DNA of 64,000 nt, from contig JAHBZT010000005.1 in the NCBI GenBank assembly GCA_019635315.1, forward strand, positions 124,001-188,000, written 5' to 3'. Source of the stretch: Rubrivivax sp. Its GTDB lineage: Bacteria > Pseudomonadota > Gammaproteobacteria > Burkholderiales > Burkholderiaceae_C. A program made the position numbers and the translations under genes. The first letter of the stretch is position 1. Every line of letters starts with the position of its first letter. The notes beneath the pieces are model-generated. The model saw only the letters and a program-made list of their open reading frames with translations. It made no database searches and had not been told where the DNA came from. Of the stretch, positions 24,098-32,456 are shown piece after piece.

Positions 24098-25711
24098 TTA
24101 CCCCGCCGGCGCCCGCATCGCCCGACTGAGCAGCACGACGGGCATCAACCCGACGAGCACGATCGCCAGCGACGGCAGTGCCGCCTCGGCCAGGCGCTCG
24201 TCGCGCGCGAAGTTGTAGGCCACGACGGCCAGCGTGTCGCTGCCGAAGGGACGCAGCACCAGCGTCGCCGGCAACTCCTTCATCACGTCGACGAAGACCA
24301 GCAGCGCCGCGGCCAGGGCCGAGCGCTTGAGCAGCGGCAGGTGCAGGCGCCCGAACAGGCGCGCCGCGCCGCTGCCGAGCAGCCGCGCGGTCTCGTCGAT
24401 CGACACCGGCACGCGCGCGTAGCCCGACTCCACCGACTGCAGCGCGACCGCGGAGAAGCGCACCAGGTACGCATAGACGAGCCCGAAGACGGTGCCGGTG
24501 ACGAGCGCGGCCAGGCCGGCGTCCGGCCAGCGCTGCTGCAGCCAGCCCACCGGCAGCAGGATGCCGACGGCGATCACCGCGCCGGGCACGGCATAGCCCA
24601 GCGACAGCACGCGCGCCGACGCGCGCAGCAGGCGGCCGGGGCCGCCCTGGCGCAGCACGAAGGCCAGTGCCAGCGCCAGCGCGGTGGCCGCCAGTGCGGC
24701 GCCGCCGGCGAGCCGGAAGCTGGACCAGGCCCACTGACCGAAGCGCGCCAGCGGCAGCCCGAATTCGGAGTGCACCGCCTCCTGCCACAGCATCCAGACC
24801 AGCCAGCCCACCGGCAGCACGAAACCCAGCAGCACCGGCAGCGCGCACAGCGCGACCGCTGCCGCGGCGGCACCGCCGCGCAGCGCCAGCGGCCGCGCCT
24901 CGGCCGAGTGGGCGCCGGCGCCGCGCGTCGCGGCGAAGCGCAGCCGGCGCTGCGCCGCGCGCTCGGCGGCCAGCAGCCCGGCCACCAGCAGCAGCAGCAC
25001 CGAGGCGAGCTGCGCCGCCGCCCGCGGGTCGCCCAGCACCAGCCAGGCCTTCACGACACCGGTGCTGAAGGTCGCCAGGCCGAAATAGGCGCCGACGCCA
25101 TAGTCGGCCAGCGTCTCCATCAGCGCCAGCGCGGCGCCGGCGGCGATCGCCGGACGCGCCAGCGGCAGCGCGATCTCGGTGACGCGGCGGCGCATCGGCG
25201 CGCCGAGCAGCCGTGCCGCCTCCATCATGCGCACCGCACGTTCACCCAGCGCCGCGCGCGCCAGCAGGTAGACGTAGGGGTACAGGCACAGCACGAACAG
25301 CGCGACCGCGAACGGCAGGCTGCGCACGTCGGGCCACAGCGCCGCCCGCGTGCCCAGCAGGTCGCGCAGCGCGGCGTGCAGCGGGCTCGCATACTGCAGC
25401 GCGTCGGTCCAGGCGTAGGCCAGCACGTAGGCCGGCATCGCCAGCGGCAGCAGCAGCGCCCATTCGAAGGCGCGGCGGCCGGGAAACTCGAGCAGCGTCA
25501 CCGCCGCCGCGGTGGCGGCACCGAGCGCGACGACGCCGACGCCGACGCCCCCGGCCAGCAGCGCCGACTGCAGCGCGTACTCCGGCAGCACGGTCTGCAA
25601 CTGGTGGCGCAGCACCGCGAGCCCGGCTTCGTCGAGCAGTGCCCAGGCGCCGAGCAGCGCGGCCACGGGCAGCGCCAGCGCCAGACACAGCAGTGTCAGC
25701 AGCGCGCGCAT
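24098..25711 (-). CDS. fbpB: iron(III) ABC transporter permease (FbpB-like, fused two-domain)
   Basis: Inner-membrane permease of 537 residues with about twelve hydrophobic segments and two BPD_transp_1 domains in tandem (about 40-260 and 320-530). This is the fused arrangement typical of ferric-iron FbpB. Each half has an EAA-like loop, for example ARLLGAPMRRRVTEIALPLARP in the first. It should work with the divergent ATPase FbpC. No periplasmic iron-binding protein (FbpA) is encoded in the window, so the binding protein must be elsewhere or another substrate is used. The gene ends at the border of the palindromic element. A Fur-box-like site lies in the shared upstream region. Confidence 0.87.
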   Translation of the reverse strand: MRALLTLLCLALALPVAALLGAWALLDEAGLAVLRHQLQTVLPEYALQSALLAGGVGVGVVALGAATAAAVTLLEFPGRRAFEWALLLPLAMPAYVLAYAWTDALQYASPLHAALRDLLGTRAALWPDVRSLPFAVALFVLCLYPYVYLLARAALGERAVRMMEAARLLGAPMRRRVTEIALPLARPAIAAGAALALMETLADYGVGAYFGLATFSTGVVKAWLVLGDPRAAAQLASVLLLLVAGLLAAERAAQRRLRFAATRGAGAHSAEARPLALRGGAAAAAVALCALPVLLGFVLPVGWLVWMLWQEAVHSEFGLPLARFGQWAWSSFRLAGGAALAATALALALAFVLRQGGPGRLLRASARVLSLGYAVPGAVIAVGILLPVGWLQQRWPDAGLAALVTGTVFGLVYAYLVRFSAVALQSVESGYARVPVSIDETARLLGSGAARLFGRLHLPLLKRSALAAALLVFVDVMKELPATLVLRPFGSDTLAVVAYNFARDERLAEAALPSLAIVLVGLMPVVLLSRAMRAPAG

Positions 25712-25752
25712 CGGGGGACCCTGCCGCGGTCCGGCCTGGGGTCCGGAATTGA

Positions 25753-25771
25753 AATGCGAACCATCCTCATT
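25753..25771. promoter_or_regulatory. Fur-box-like 19-bp palindrome
   Basis: AATGCGAACCATCCTCATT lies in the 86-bp divergent gap between fbpB and fbpC. It matches the palindromic Fur-type sequence AATGAGAATCATTCTCATT at 16 of 19 positions. This supports iron repression of both transport genes. The assignment is by consensus similarity only. Confidence 0.6.
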
Positions 25772-25785
25772 CGGAGCCCGCGGAT

Positions 25786-25791
25786 TATCAT
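25786..25791 (+). promoter_or_regulatory. -10-like hexamer before fbpC
   Basis: TATCAT lies 6 nt before the ATG at 25798, just downstream of the Fur-like site. The same stretch also supplies GGAG only 2 nt from the ATG, too close for a normal ribosome-binding site, which again suggests a leaderless start. Confidence 0.45.
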
Positions 25792-25797
25792 GGAGCC

Positions 25798-26880
<1,083 letters not shown>

Positions 26881-26983
26881 GCGGCGGCCCCGGGGGCTGC
26901 CAGCGGCCCGCGGCCACGGACTTCCCACACGGACGCGGGGTGCAACTTTCCCGCACGGGTGTGCTCGAAAAGGCGGTCGGTCC

Positions 26984-26989
26984 TATACT
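26984..26989 (+). promoter_or_regulatory. -10 box upstream of ctpA
   Basis: TATACT lies 62 bp before the ctpA start, in the context CCTATACTGGGGT. Nearly the same string (CCTATACTGG) precedes moxR at 9727. No strong -35 is seen. Confidence 0.45.
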
Positions 26990-27050
26990 GGGGTCGGCTT
27001 CGGACCGTGGTGTCCGGATGCAAGGGCTGTCAGGAAAGGGCGCGTCGGAA

Positions 27051-28502
27051 ATGGGTGCCAAACTCAAGGTTGCGGGGCTGCTGGCCGTCGGCGCGGTGGC
27101 CGGGGCGCTGGCGACGATGCAGTTGCAGGCCGTGGCGCGCAACGCGCTCGCCCCGCTGCCGCTGGAGGAAGTGCAGCAGCTCGCCGCGGTCTTCGACCGC
27201 GTGAAGGCCGAGTACGTCGACCCGGTCGACGAGAAGAAGCTGATCAACGACGCGATCTCCGGCATGGTCGCCGGCCTGGACCCGCACTCGCAGTACCTGG
27301 ACAAGAAGACCTTCCGCGAATTCCGCGAGAACACCGGCGGCCGCTTCGTCGGCATCGGCATCGAGATGGGCATGGAGGACGGCGTCGTGCGCGTCGTCTC
27401 GCCGATCGAGGGCTCGCCCGCCTTCCGCGCCGGCCTCAAGCCCGGCGACCTGATCACCCGCATCGACGACACCCCGGTGCGCGGCATGACCGTCGACCAG
27501 GCCGTCAAGCGCATGCGCGGCGACCCCAACACCAAGGTCGTGCTGACCGTCTTCCGCAAGGCCGAGAGCCGCACCTTCCCGGTGACCATCGTCCGCGAGG
27601 AGATCCGCATGCAGAGCGTGCGGGCCAAGATGGTCGAGCCGGGTTACGGCTGGCTGCGCATCAGCCAGTTCCAGGACCGCACGGTCGAGGACTTCGTGCG
27701 CAAGGTCGGCGAGCTGTACCAGCAGGACCCCAACCTGAAGGGCCTGGTGTTGGACCTGCGCAACGACCCCGGCGGCCTGCTCGACGGCGCGGTGGCGGTG
27801 TCGGCAGCCTTCCTGCCGTCGGACGTGGTCGTCGTCACCACCAACGGCCAGCTCGCCGAGTCGCGCGCCACCTTCCGCGCCAGCCCCGAGTTCTACGCCC
27901 GCCGCGGCGGCGACCCGCTGCGCCGGCTGCCGGCGGCGCTGAAGAACGTGCCGCTGGTCGTGCTGGTCAACGAGGGCTCGGCCTCGGCCAGCGAGATCGT
28001 CGCCGGCGCGCTGCAGGACCACAAGCGCGCCACCATCATGGGTGCGCAGACCTTCGGCAAGGGCTCGGTGCAGACGGTGCGGCCGCTGCCCAACGAGTCC
28101 GCGCTGAAGATCACGACCGCGCGCTACTACACGCCGGGCGGGCGCAGCATCCAGGCCAAGGGCATCACCCCCGACGTCTGGCTGGACGAGACCGCCGAGG
28201 GCAACGTCTTCGCCGCGCTGCGCATGCGCGAGGCCGACCTGCAGAAGCACCTGCAGGGCGCCGACGAAGGCAAAGACGCCGAGGCCGACAAGGCGCGCGA
28301 GAAGGCGCGCGAGGAAGCGCGTGCCCGCCTCGAGGAGCAGATGGCCAAGAGCAAGGAGCCGCCCAAGCCGCTGCCCGAGTTCGGCAGCGCCGAGGACTTC
28401 CCGCTGCAGCAGGCGCTGAACCAGCTCAAGGGCAAGCCGGTGCTGGCCAGCAAGTCCGCCGGCGCCGAGCAGCGCGCCGACGCCTCGACCGCCGGCAAGT
28501 AG
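27051..28502 (+). CDS. ctpA: S41-family C-terminal processing peptidase (CtpA)
   Basis: Periplasmic, membrane-anchored serine peptidase of 483 residues that trims or degrades envelope proteins from their C-termini. A signal anchor (about 5-25) leads into a PDZ domain (about 90-175, ending GDPNTKV) and the peptidase core. The Ser/Lys dyad is Ser312 in NEGSASASE and Lys337 in TFGKGSVQ, with the 25-residue spacing seen in Prc. A charged coiled stretch (about 400-440, Lys/Glu/Ala) follows the core. ATG 27051 is chosen from the typical MGAKLKV start; an ATG 33 nt earlier is possible. A terminator-like hairpin follows. Confidence 0.94.
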   Translation: MGAKLKVAGLLAVGAVAGALATMQLQAVARNALAPLPLEEVQQLAAVFDRVKAEYVDPVDEKKLINDAISGMVAGLDPHSQYLDKKTFREFRENTGGRFVGIGIEMGMEDGVVRVVSPIEGSPAFRAGLKPGDLITRIDDTPVRGMTVDQAVKRMRGDPNTKVVLTVFRKAESRTFPVTIVREEIRMQSVRAKMVEPGYGWLRISQFQDRTVEDFVRKVGELYQQDPNLKGLVLDLRNDPGGLLDGAVAVSAAFLPSDVVVVTTNGQLAESRATFRASPEFYARRGGDPLRRLPAALKNVPLVVLVNEGSASASEIVAGALQDHKRATIMGAQTFGKGSVQTVRPLPNESALKITTARYYTPGGRSIQAKGITPDVWLDETAEGNVFAALRMREADLQKHLQGADEGKDAEADKAREKAREEARARLEEQMAKSKEPPKPLPEFGSAEDFPLQQALNQLKGKPVLASKSAGAEQRADASTAGK

Positions 28503-28523
28503 CATCGCGCTGCCCGGCCCGCC

Positions 28524-28545
28524 AAGCCCGCCGCCCGGCGGGCTT
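28524..28545 (+). terminator. stem-loop terminator after ctpA
   Basis: AAGCCCGCC (28524-28532) pairs with GGCGGGCTT (28537-28545) around a 4-nt loop, followed by GTGCTTT. It lies 22 bp after the ctpA stop. Confidence 0.7.
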
Positions 28546-28601
28546 GTGCTTTGGGCCCCCGGCGCCCGCGACCGTACTCCCTGCCCTGCCCCGCCGCCGC
28601 G

Positions 28602-29375
28602 ATGGACGACACCCAGCTGCAGCGCTACGCGCGCCACCTGCTGCTCGACGAGATCGGCATCGAGGGCCAGCGCCGGCTGCTGGGCTCGCACGCCCTGGTC
28701 ATCGGCGCCGGCGGCCTGGGCTCGCCGGCGGCGCTGTTCCTGGCCAGCGCCGGCGTCGGCCGGCTGACCGTGGTCGACCACGACACCGTGGACCTGACCA
28801 ACCTGCAGCGCCAGATCGCGCACGACCTCTCGCGCCTGGGCCTGCCCAAGGCCGACTCGGTGGCCGCGCGCGTCGCGGCGCTGAACCCCGACGTGCGCTG
28901 CCGCGCGCTGGTGCGGCGCGCCGACGCCGCACTGCTCGACGAGCTGGTGCTCGACTGCCAGGTGGTGCTGGACTGCAGCGACAACTTCGCGACCCGCCAC
29001 GCGGTCAACGCCGCCTGCGTGCGCCATGGCGTGCCGCTGGTCGCCGGTGCGGCCATCGCCTGGGACGCGCAGATCACCGTCGTCGACCCGCGTCAGGCCG
29101 CGAGCCCCTGCTGGGCCTGCCTGTTCCCGCCCGACGCCGGCCACGAGGACGTGGCCTGCTCGACGATGGGTGTCTTCGCGCCGCTGGTGGGCATCGTCGG
29201 CAGCCTGCAGGCCGCGGAGGCGCTGAAGCTGCTCGCCGCCACCGGCCGCTCGCTGGCCGGGCGGCTGCTGATGCTGGACGCGCGCACGATGCGCTTCGAG
29301 GAGATCGCGGTCGCACGCCAGCCCGGCTGCGCGGTCTGTGGCGGCGCCGCGGCCGCCACCGACCCGGCGCGTTAA
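28602..29375 (+). CDS. moeB: MoeB/ThiF-family E1-like adenylyltransferase
   Basis: ATP-dependent enzyme that adenylates the C-terminus of a ubiquitin-like sulfur carrier (MoaD or ThiS) in molybdopterin or thiamine synthesis. The 257-residue protein has the nucleotide loop GAGGLGSP at 35-42, the RxxR-type NLQRQIAH segment, Zn-binding pairs C170WAC and C243AVC, and the candidate catalytic Cys186 in ACSTMG. MoeB and ThiF cannot be separated by sequence alone, and no carrier gene is adjacent. Its TAA stop is also the start of the -10-like hexamer of the next gene. Confidence 0.88.
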   Translation: MDDTQLQRYARHLLLDEIGIEGQRRLLGSHALVIGAGGLGSPAALFLASAGVGRLTVVDHDTVDLTNLQRQIAHDLSRLGLPKADSVAARVAALNPDVRCRALVRRADAALLDELVLDCQVVLDCSDNFATRHAVNAACVRHGVPLVAGAAIAWDAQITVVDPRQAASPCWACLFPPDAGHEDVACSTMGVFAPLVGIVGSLQAAEALKLLAATGRSLAGRLLMLDARTMRFEEIAVARQPGCAVCGGAAAATDPAR

Positions 29376-29378
29376 GCT
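29373..29378 (+). promoter_or_regulatory. -10-like hexamer before LOG gene, overlapping moeB stop
   Basis: TAAGCT lies 7 nt before the ATG at 29386; its first three bases are the moeB stop codon. It suggests a separate leaderless transcript for the LOG-family gene. Confidence 0.35.
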
Positions 29379-29385
29379 CGCCGGC

Positions 29386-30318
29386 ATGACCCACGACGCA
29401 TACCCGGGCGAGTTCGACGACGAGCAGCCCTCGCTGACGGCACGCAACTTCCCCAGCGCCGAGCAGGAGGCGCGTGCCACCGCCCAGCCCTCGCGCTACG
29501 CCGGCCCCGAGAGCAGCTACCGGCTGGCCTTCACCGACACCGACTTCCTGCTGCGCGAGGAACTGCGCCCGGTGCGCATGCAGCTCGAGCTGCTGAAGCC
29601 GGAGATGATCCAGCAGGAACAGGGCATCGAGTCGACCATCGTGGTCTTCGGCAGCGCCCGCATCCCGGCGCCCGAGGACGCACGGGCGCGGCTCGAGTCC
29701 GCGCACGCCGCCGGCGACGCCGCGGCGGTCAGGCGCGCCGAGACCGCCGTCGCGATGAGCCGCTACTACGACGAGGCGCGGCGCTTCGCCGCGCTCGTGA
29801 CCGAGCGCTCGCGCGAGCACGCGACGCCGATCTACGTCGTCACCGGCGGCGGCCCCGGCATCATGGAAGCCGGCAACCGCGGCGCGCACGAGGTCGGCGG
29901 CAAGAGCATCGGCCTGAACATCGTGCTGCCGCACGAGCAGGCGCCCAACCCCTACATCACGCCGGAGCTGTGCTTCCAGTTCCACTATTTCGCGCTGCGC
30001 AAGATGCACTTCGTGATGCGCAGCATCGCGCTGGTGTGCTTCCCCGGCGGCTTCGGCACGCTGGACGAGCTGTTCGAGACGCTGACGCTGGTGCAGACCG
30101 GCAAGAGCCGGCGCCGGCCCATCCTGCTCTTCGGGCGCGAGTTCTGGCAGCGCCTGATCGACCTCGACTACCTGGTCGAGACGGGCATGATCGGCCCCGC
30201 CGACCCGCAGCTGGTCCGCTTCGTCGAGAGCGCCGAGGAGGCCTGGGAGGTGCTGGCCGCGCACTACGGCTTCGACCTGCCGCCGACGCAGACCGGCGCC
30301 TTCGCCGAGGACGTCTGA
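29386..30318 (+). CDS. LOG-family (TIGR00730-like) nucleotide hydrolase-fold protein
   Basis: Rossmann-fold protein of 310 residues with both LOG signatures: GGGPGIMEAGNRGA (about residue 150) and PGGFGTLDELFE (about 220). Family members include cytokinin-activating 5'-monophosphate phosphoribohydrolases and nucleotide 5'-phosphate nucleosidases such as PpnN; they were long mislabelled lysine decarboxylases. The protein is longer than the ~190-residue LOG core, with an extra ~75-residue N-terminal segment and an insert at 100-125. Cytoplasmic. The physiological nucleotide is not deducible. Confidence 0.9.
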   Translation: MTHDAYPGEFDDEQPSLTARNFPSAEQEARATAQPSRYAGPESSYRLAFTDTDFLLREELRPVRMQLELLKPEMIQQEQGIESTIVVFGSARIPAPEDARARLESAHAAGDAAAVRRAETAVAMSRYYDEARRFAALVTERSREHATPIYVVTGGGPGIMEAGNRGAHEVGGKSIGLNIVLPHEQAPNPYITPELCFQFHYFALRKMHFVMRSIALVCFPGGFGTLDELFETLTLVQTGKSRRRPILLFGREFWQRLIDLDYLVETGMIGPADPQLVRFVESAEEAWEVLAAHYGFDLPPTQTGAFAEDV

Positions 30319-30390
30319 GCGCCCGGTCCGGTCCCGCGGGCGTCCGACGAAGTGGCCGCGCCACGCTTGCCTGAGGAGAGACCTGCCACC

Positions 30391-31305
30391 ATGCAGCACC
30401 GCATCAGCCTCATCGGCGCCCCCACCGACATCGGCGCCGGCGCGCGCGGCGCCAGCATGGGGCCGGAGGCGCTGCGCGTGGCCGGCCTGCAGGCGGCGCT
30501 GCAGGGCCATGGCTGCGAGGTCGTCGACCGCGGCAACCTCGCCGGCCCGCCCAACCCCTGGCTGCCGCCGGTGGACGGCTATCGCCACCTGCCCGAGGTG
30601 CTGGCCTGGAACCGCGCCGTGCACGACGCCGTGCATGCCGAGCTGTCCGGCGGCCGGCTGCCCATCCTGCTCGGCGGCGACCACTGCCTGGCCATCGGCA
30701 GCATCGGCGCGGTGGCGCGCCATTGCCGCGAGGCCGGCAAGAAGCTGCGCGTGCTGTGGCTGGACGCGCACGCCGACTTCAACACCAGCGTGCTGACGCC
30801 CAGCGGCAACCTCCACGGCATGCCGGTGGCCTGCCTGTGCGGGCATGGGCCGCCGGAGCTGGTCGAGCTCGGCGGCAGCGTGCCGGCGATCAGCCCCAAG
30901 GTCGTGCGCCAGATCGGCATCCGCAGCGTCGACCCCGGCGAGAAGCGCTTCGTGCACGAGGCCGGCCTCGAGGTCTTCGACATGCGCTTCATCGACGAGC
31001 ACGGCATGCGCCACGCGATGGAGCTGGCGCTGGCGACGCTGGACACGAAGACGCACCTGCACGTCAGCTTCGACGTCGACTTCCTGGACCCCGAGATCGC
31101 GCCCGGCGTCGGCACCACGGTGCCCGGCGGCCCGACCTACCGCGAGGCGCAGCTGTGCATGGAGATGATCGCCGACAGCGGCCGCCTGGCCAGCCTGGAC
31201 GTGATGGAGCTCAACCCGGCGCTGGACCTGCGCAACAAGACCGCGGTGCTGGCGGTCGACCTGCTCGAGAGCCTGTTCGGCAAGAGCACGCTGATGCGCG
31301 ACTGA
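30391..31305 (+). CDS. rocF: arginase
   Basis: Binuclear Mn enzyme that splits arginine into ornithine and urea. The 304-residue protein has the full ureohydrolase metal set: GGDH, DAHADFN and SFDVDFLDPE. It also has the arginase-type SGNLHGMPVA loop that separates arginases from agmatinases. A good ribosome-binding site (GAGGAGAG) lies upstream of ATG 30391. An FAD amine oxidoreductase gene follows after 20 bp, suggesting a small amino-acid catabolism operon. Metal-ligand Asp and His residues all look intact. Confidence 0.95.
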   Translation: MQHRISLIGAPTDIGAGARGASMGPEALRVAGLQAALQGHGCEVVDRGNLAGPPNPWLPPVDGYRHLPEVLAWNRAVHDAVHAELSGGRLPILLGGDHCLAIGSIGAVARHCREAGKKLRVLWLDAHADFNTSVLTPSGNLHGMPVACLCGHGPPELVELGGSVPAISPKVVRQIGIRSVDPGEKRFVHEAGLEVFDMRFIDEHGMRHAMELALATLDTKTHLHVSFDVDFLDPEIAPGVGTTVPGGPTYREAQLCMEMIADSGRLASLDVMELNPALDLRNKTAVLAVDLLESLFGKSTLMRD

Positions 31306-31325
31306 GCAACCGCGAGGCCCTGGGC

Positions 31326-32456
31326 GTGGATGCCGACTTCGCGATCGTCGGCGCCGGCATCGCCGGCGCGGCGCTGGCCCGGGTGCTGGCGGCGGATGCG
31401 GGCGTGCTGCTGCTCGAGCGCGAGTCGCAGCCCGGACTGCACAGCACCGGGCGCAGCGCCGCGATGTTCATGGAGAGCTACGGCAGCCCGCAGGGCCGCG
31501 CGCTGACGCGCGCCAGCCGCGCGCTGTATGCCGCGCCGCCGGCCGACTTCGGCGACACGCCGGTGCTGTCGCCGCGCGGCGCGCTGTATGTCGGCTGGCA
31601 GGGCCAGCAGGCGCTGCTCGATGCGACGCAGGCCGAGCTGCAGGCCACCGGCAGCACGATCGAGCGGCTGGACGCCGCGGCCACGCTGGCGCGCGTGCCG
31701 GTGCTGCGCGCCGACGGCCTGGCCGGCGCGCTGTGGGAAGCCGACGCGATGGACATCGACGTGCAGGTGCTGCACCAGGGCCTGCTGCGCGGCGCGCGCC
31801 GGCACGGCGCGGGCGTGCTGTGCGACGCCGAGGTCGTGCAGGCAGTGCACGACGGCCGCGCCTGGACCGTGACGCTGGCCGACGGGCGCACGCTGCGCGC
31901 CCGCCGCCTGATCAACGCCGCCGGCGCCTGGGCCGACGAGCTGGCGCGGCGCTGCGGCAGCCGCGCGCTGGGCGTGCAGCCCAGGCGGCGCAGCGCCTTC
32001 ACCTTCGACGCGCCGCCCGGGGTGGCCTTCCGCGGCTGGCCGGTCACCGCGGCGATCGCCGAGCACTGGTACTTCAAGCCCGACGCCGGGCAGCTGCTGG
32101 GCAGCCCGGCGAATGCCGACCCGGTGCCGGCGCACGACGTGGTGGCCGAGGAACTGGACATCGCGACCGGCATCGCCGCGATCGAGGCCGACACCACGCT
32201 GCGCATCCGGCGCCCGCGCCGCACCTGGGCCGGGCTGCGCAGCTTCGCGCCCGACGGCGAGATGCTGATCGGCTTCGACGAGGCCGGCCTGTTCTGGCTC
32301 GCCGGCCAGGGCGGCTGGGGCATCCAGAGCGCGCAGGGCGCGGCGCTGCTGGCCGCCGCGCTGCTGCGTGGCGAGGCGCTGCCGGAGGCGCTGCGGCGCG
32401 AGGGCGTCGACGTGCAGGCGCTGTCGCCGCGGCGGCGGCCACCGCAGGGCGACTAG
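31326..32456 (+). CDS. FAD-dependent oxidoreductase (DAO family)
   Basis: Flavoprotein of the D-amino-acid oxidase/glycine oxidase fold, 376 residues. The FAD-binding Rossmann motif FAIVGAGIAGAALARVL is at the N-terminus, an NAAGAWADELA segment is mid-protein, and the C-terminal FAD loop is GGWGIQSAQGAALL. The likely role is oxidation of an amino acid or N-methyl amine; the substrate is unknown, but position after arginase suggests amino-acid catabolism. The GTG at 31326 is the first usable start after the arginase stop. The TAG stop shares the palindrome CTAG (32453-32456) with the convergent SulP gene. Confidence 0.88.
   Translation: MDADFAIVGAGIAGAALARVLAADAGVLLLERESQPGLHSTGRSAAMFMESYGSPQGRALTRASRALYAAPPADFGDTPVLSPRGALYVGWQGQQALLDATQAELQATGSTIERLDAAATLARVPVLRADGLAGALWEADAMDIDVQVLHQGLLRGARRHGAGVLCDAEVVQAVHDGRAWTVTLADGRTLRARRLINAAGAWADELARRCGSRALGVQPRRRSAFTFDAPPGVAFRGWPVTAAIAEHWYFKPDAGQLLGSPANADPVPAHDVVAEELDIATGIAAIEADTTLRIRRPRRTWAGLRSFAPDGEMLIGFDEAGLFWLAGQGGWGIQSAQGAALLAAALLRGEALPEALRREGVDVQALSPRRRPPQGD

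Noticed and set aside
27030-29480. Minus-strand open frame of about 816 codons opposite ctpA and moeB
   Set aside because: Same antisense composition artefact; both plus-strand genes have full catalytic motifs.
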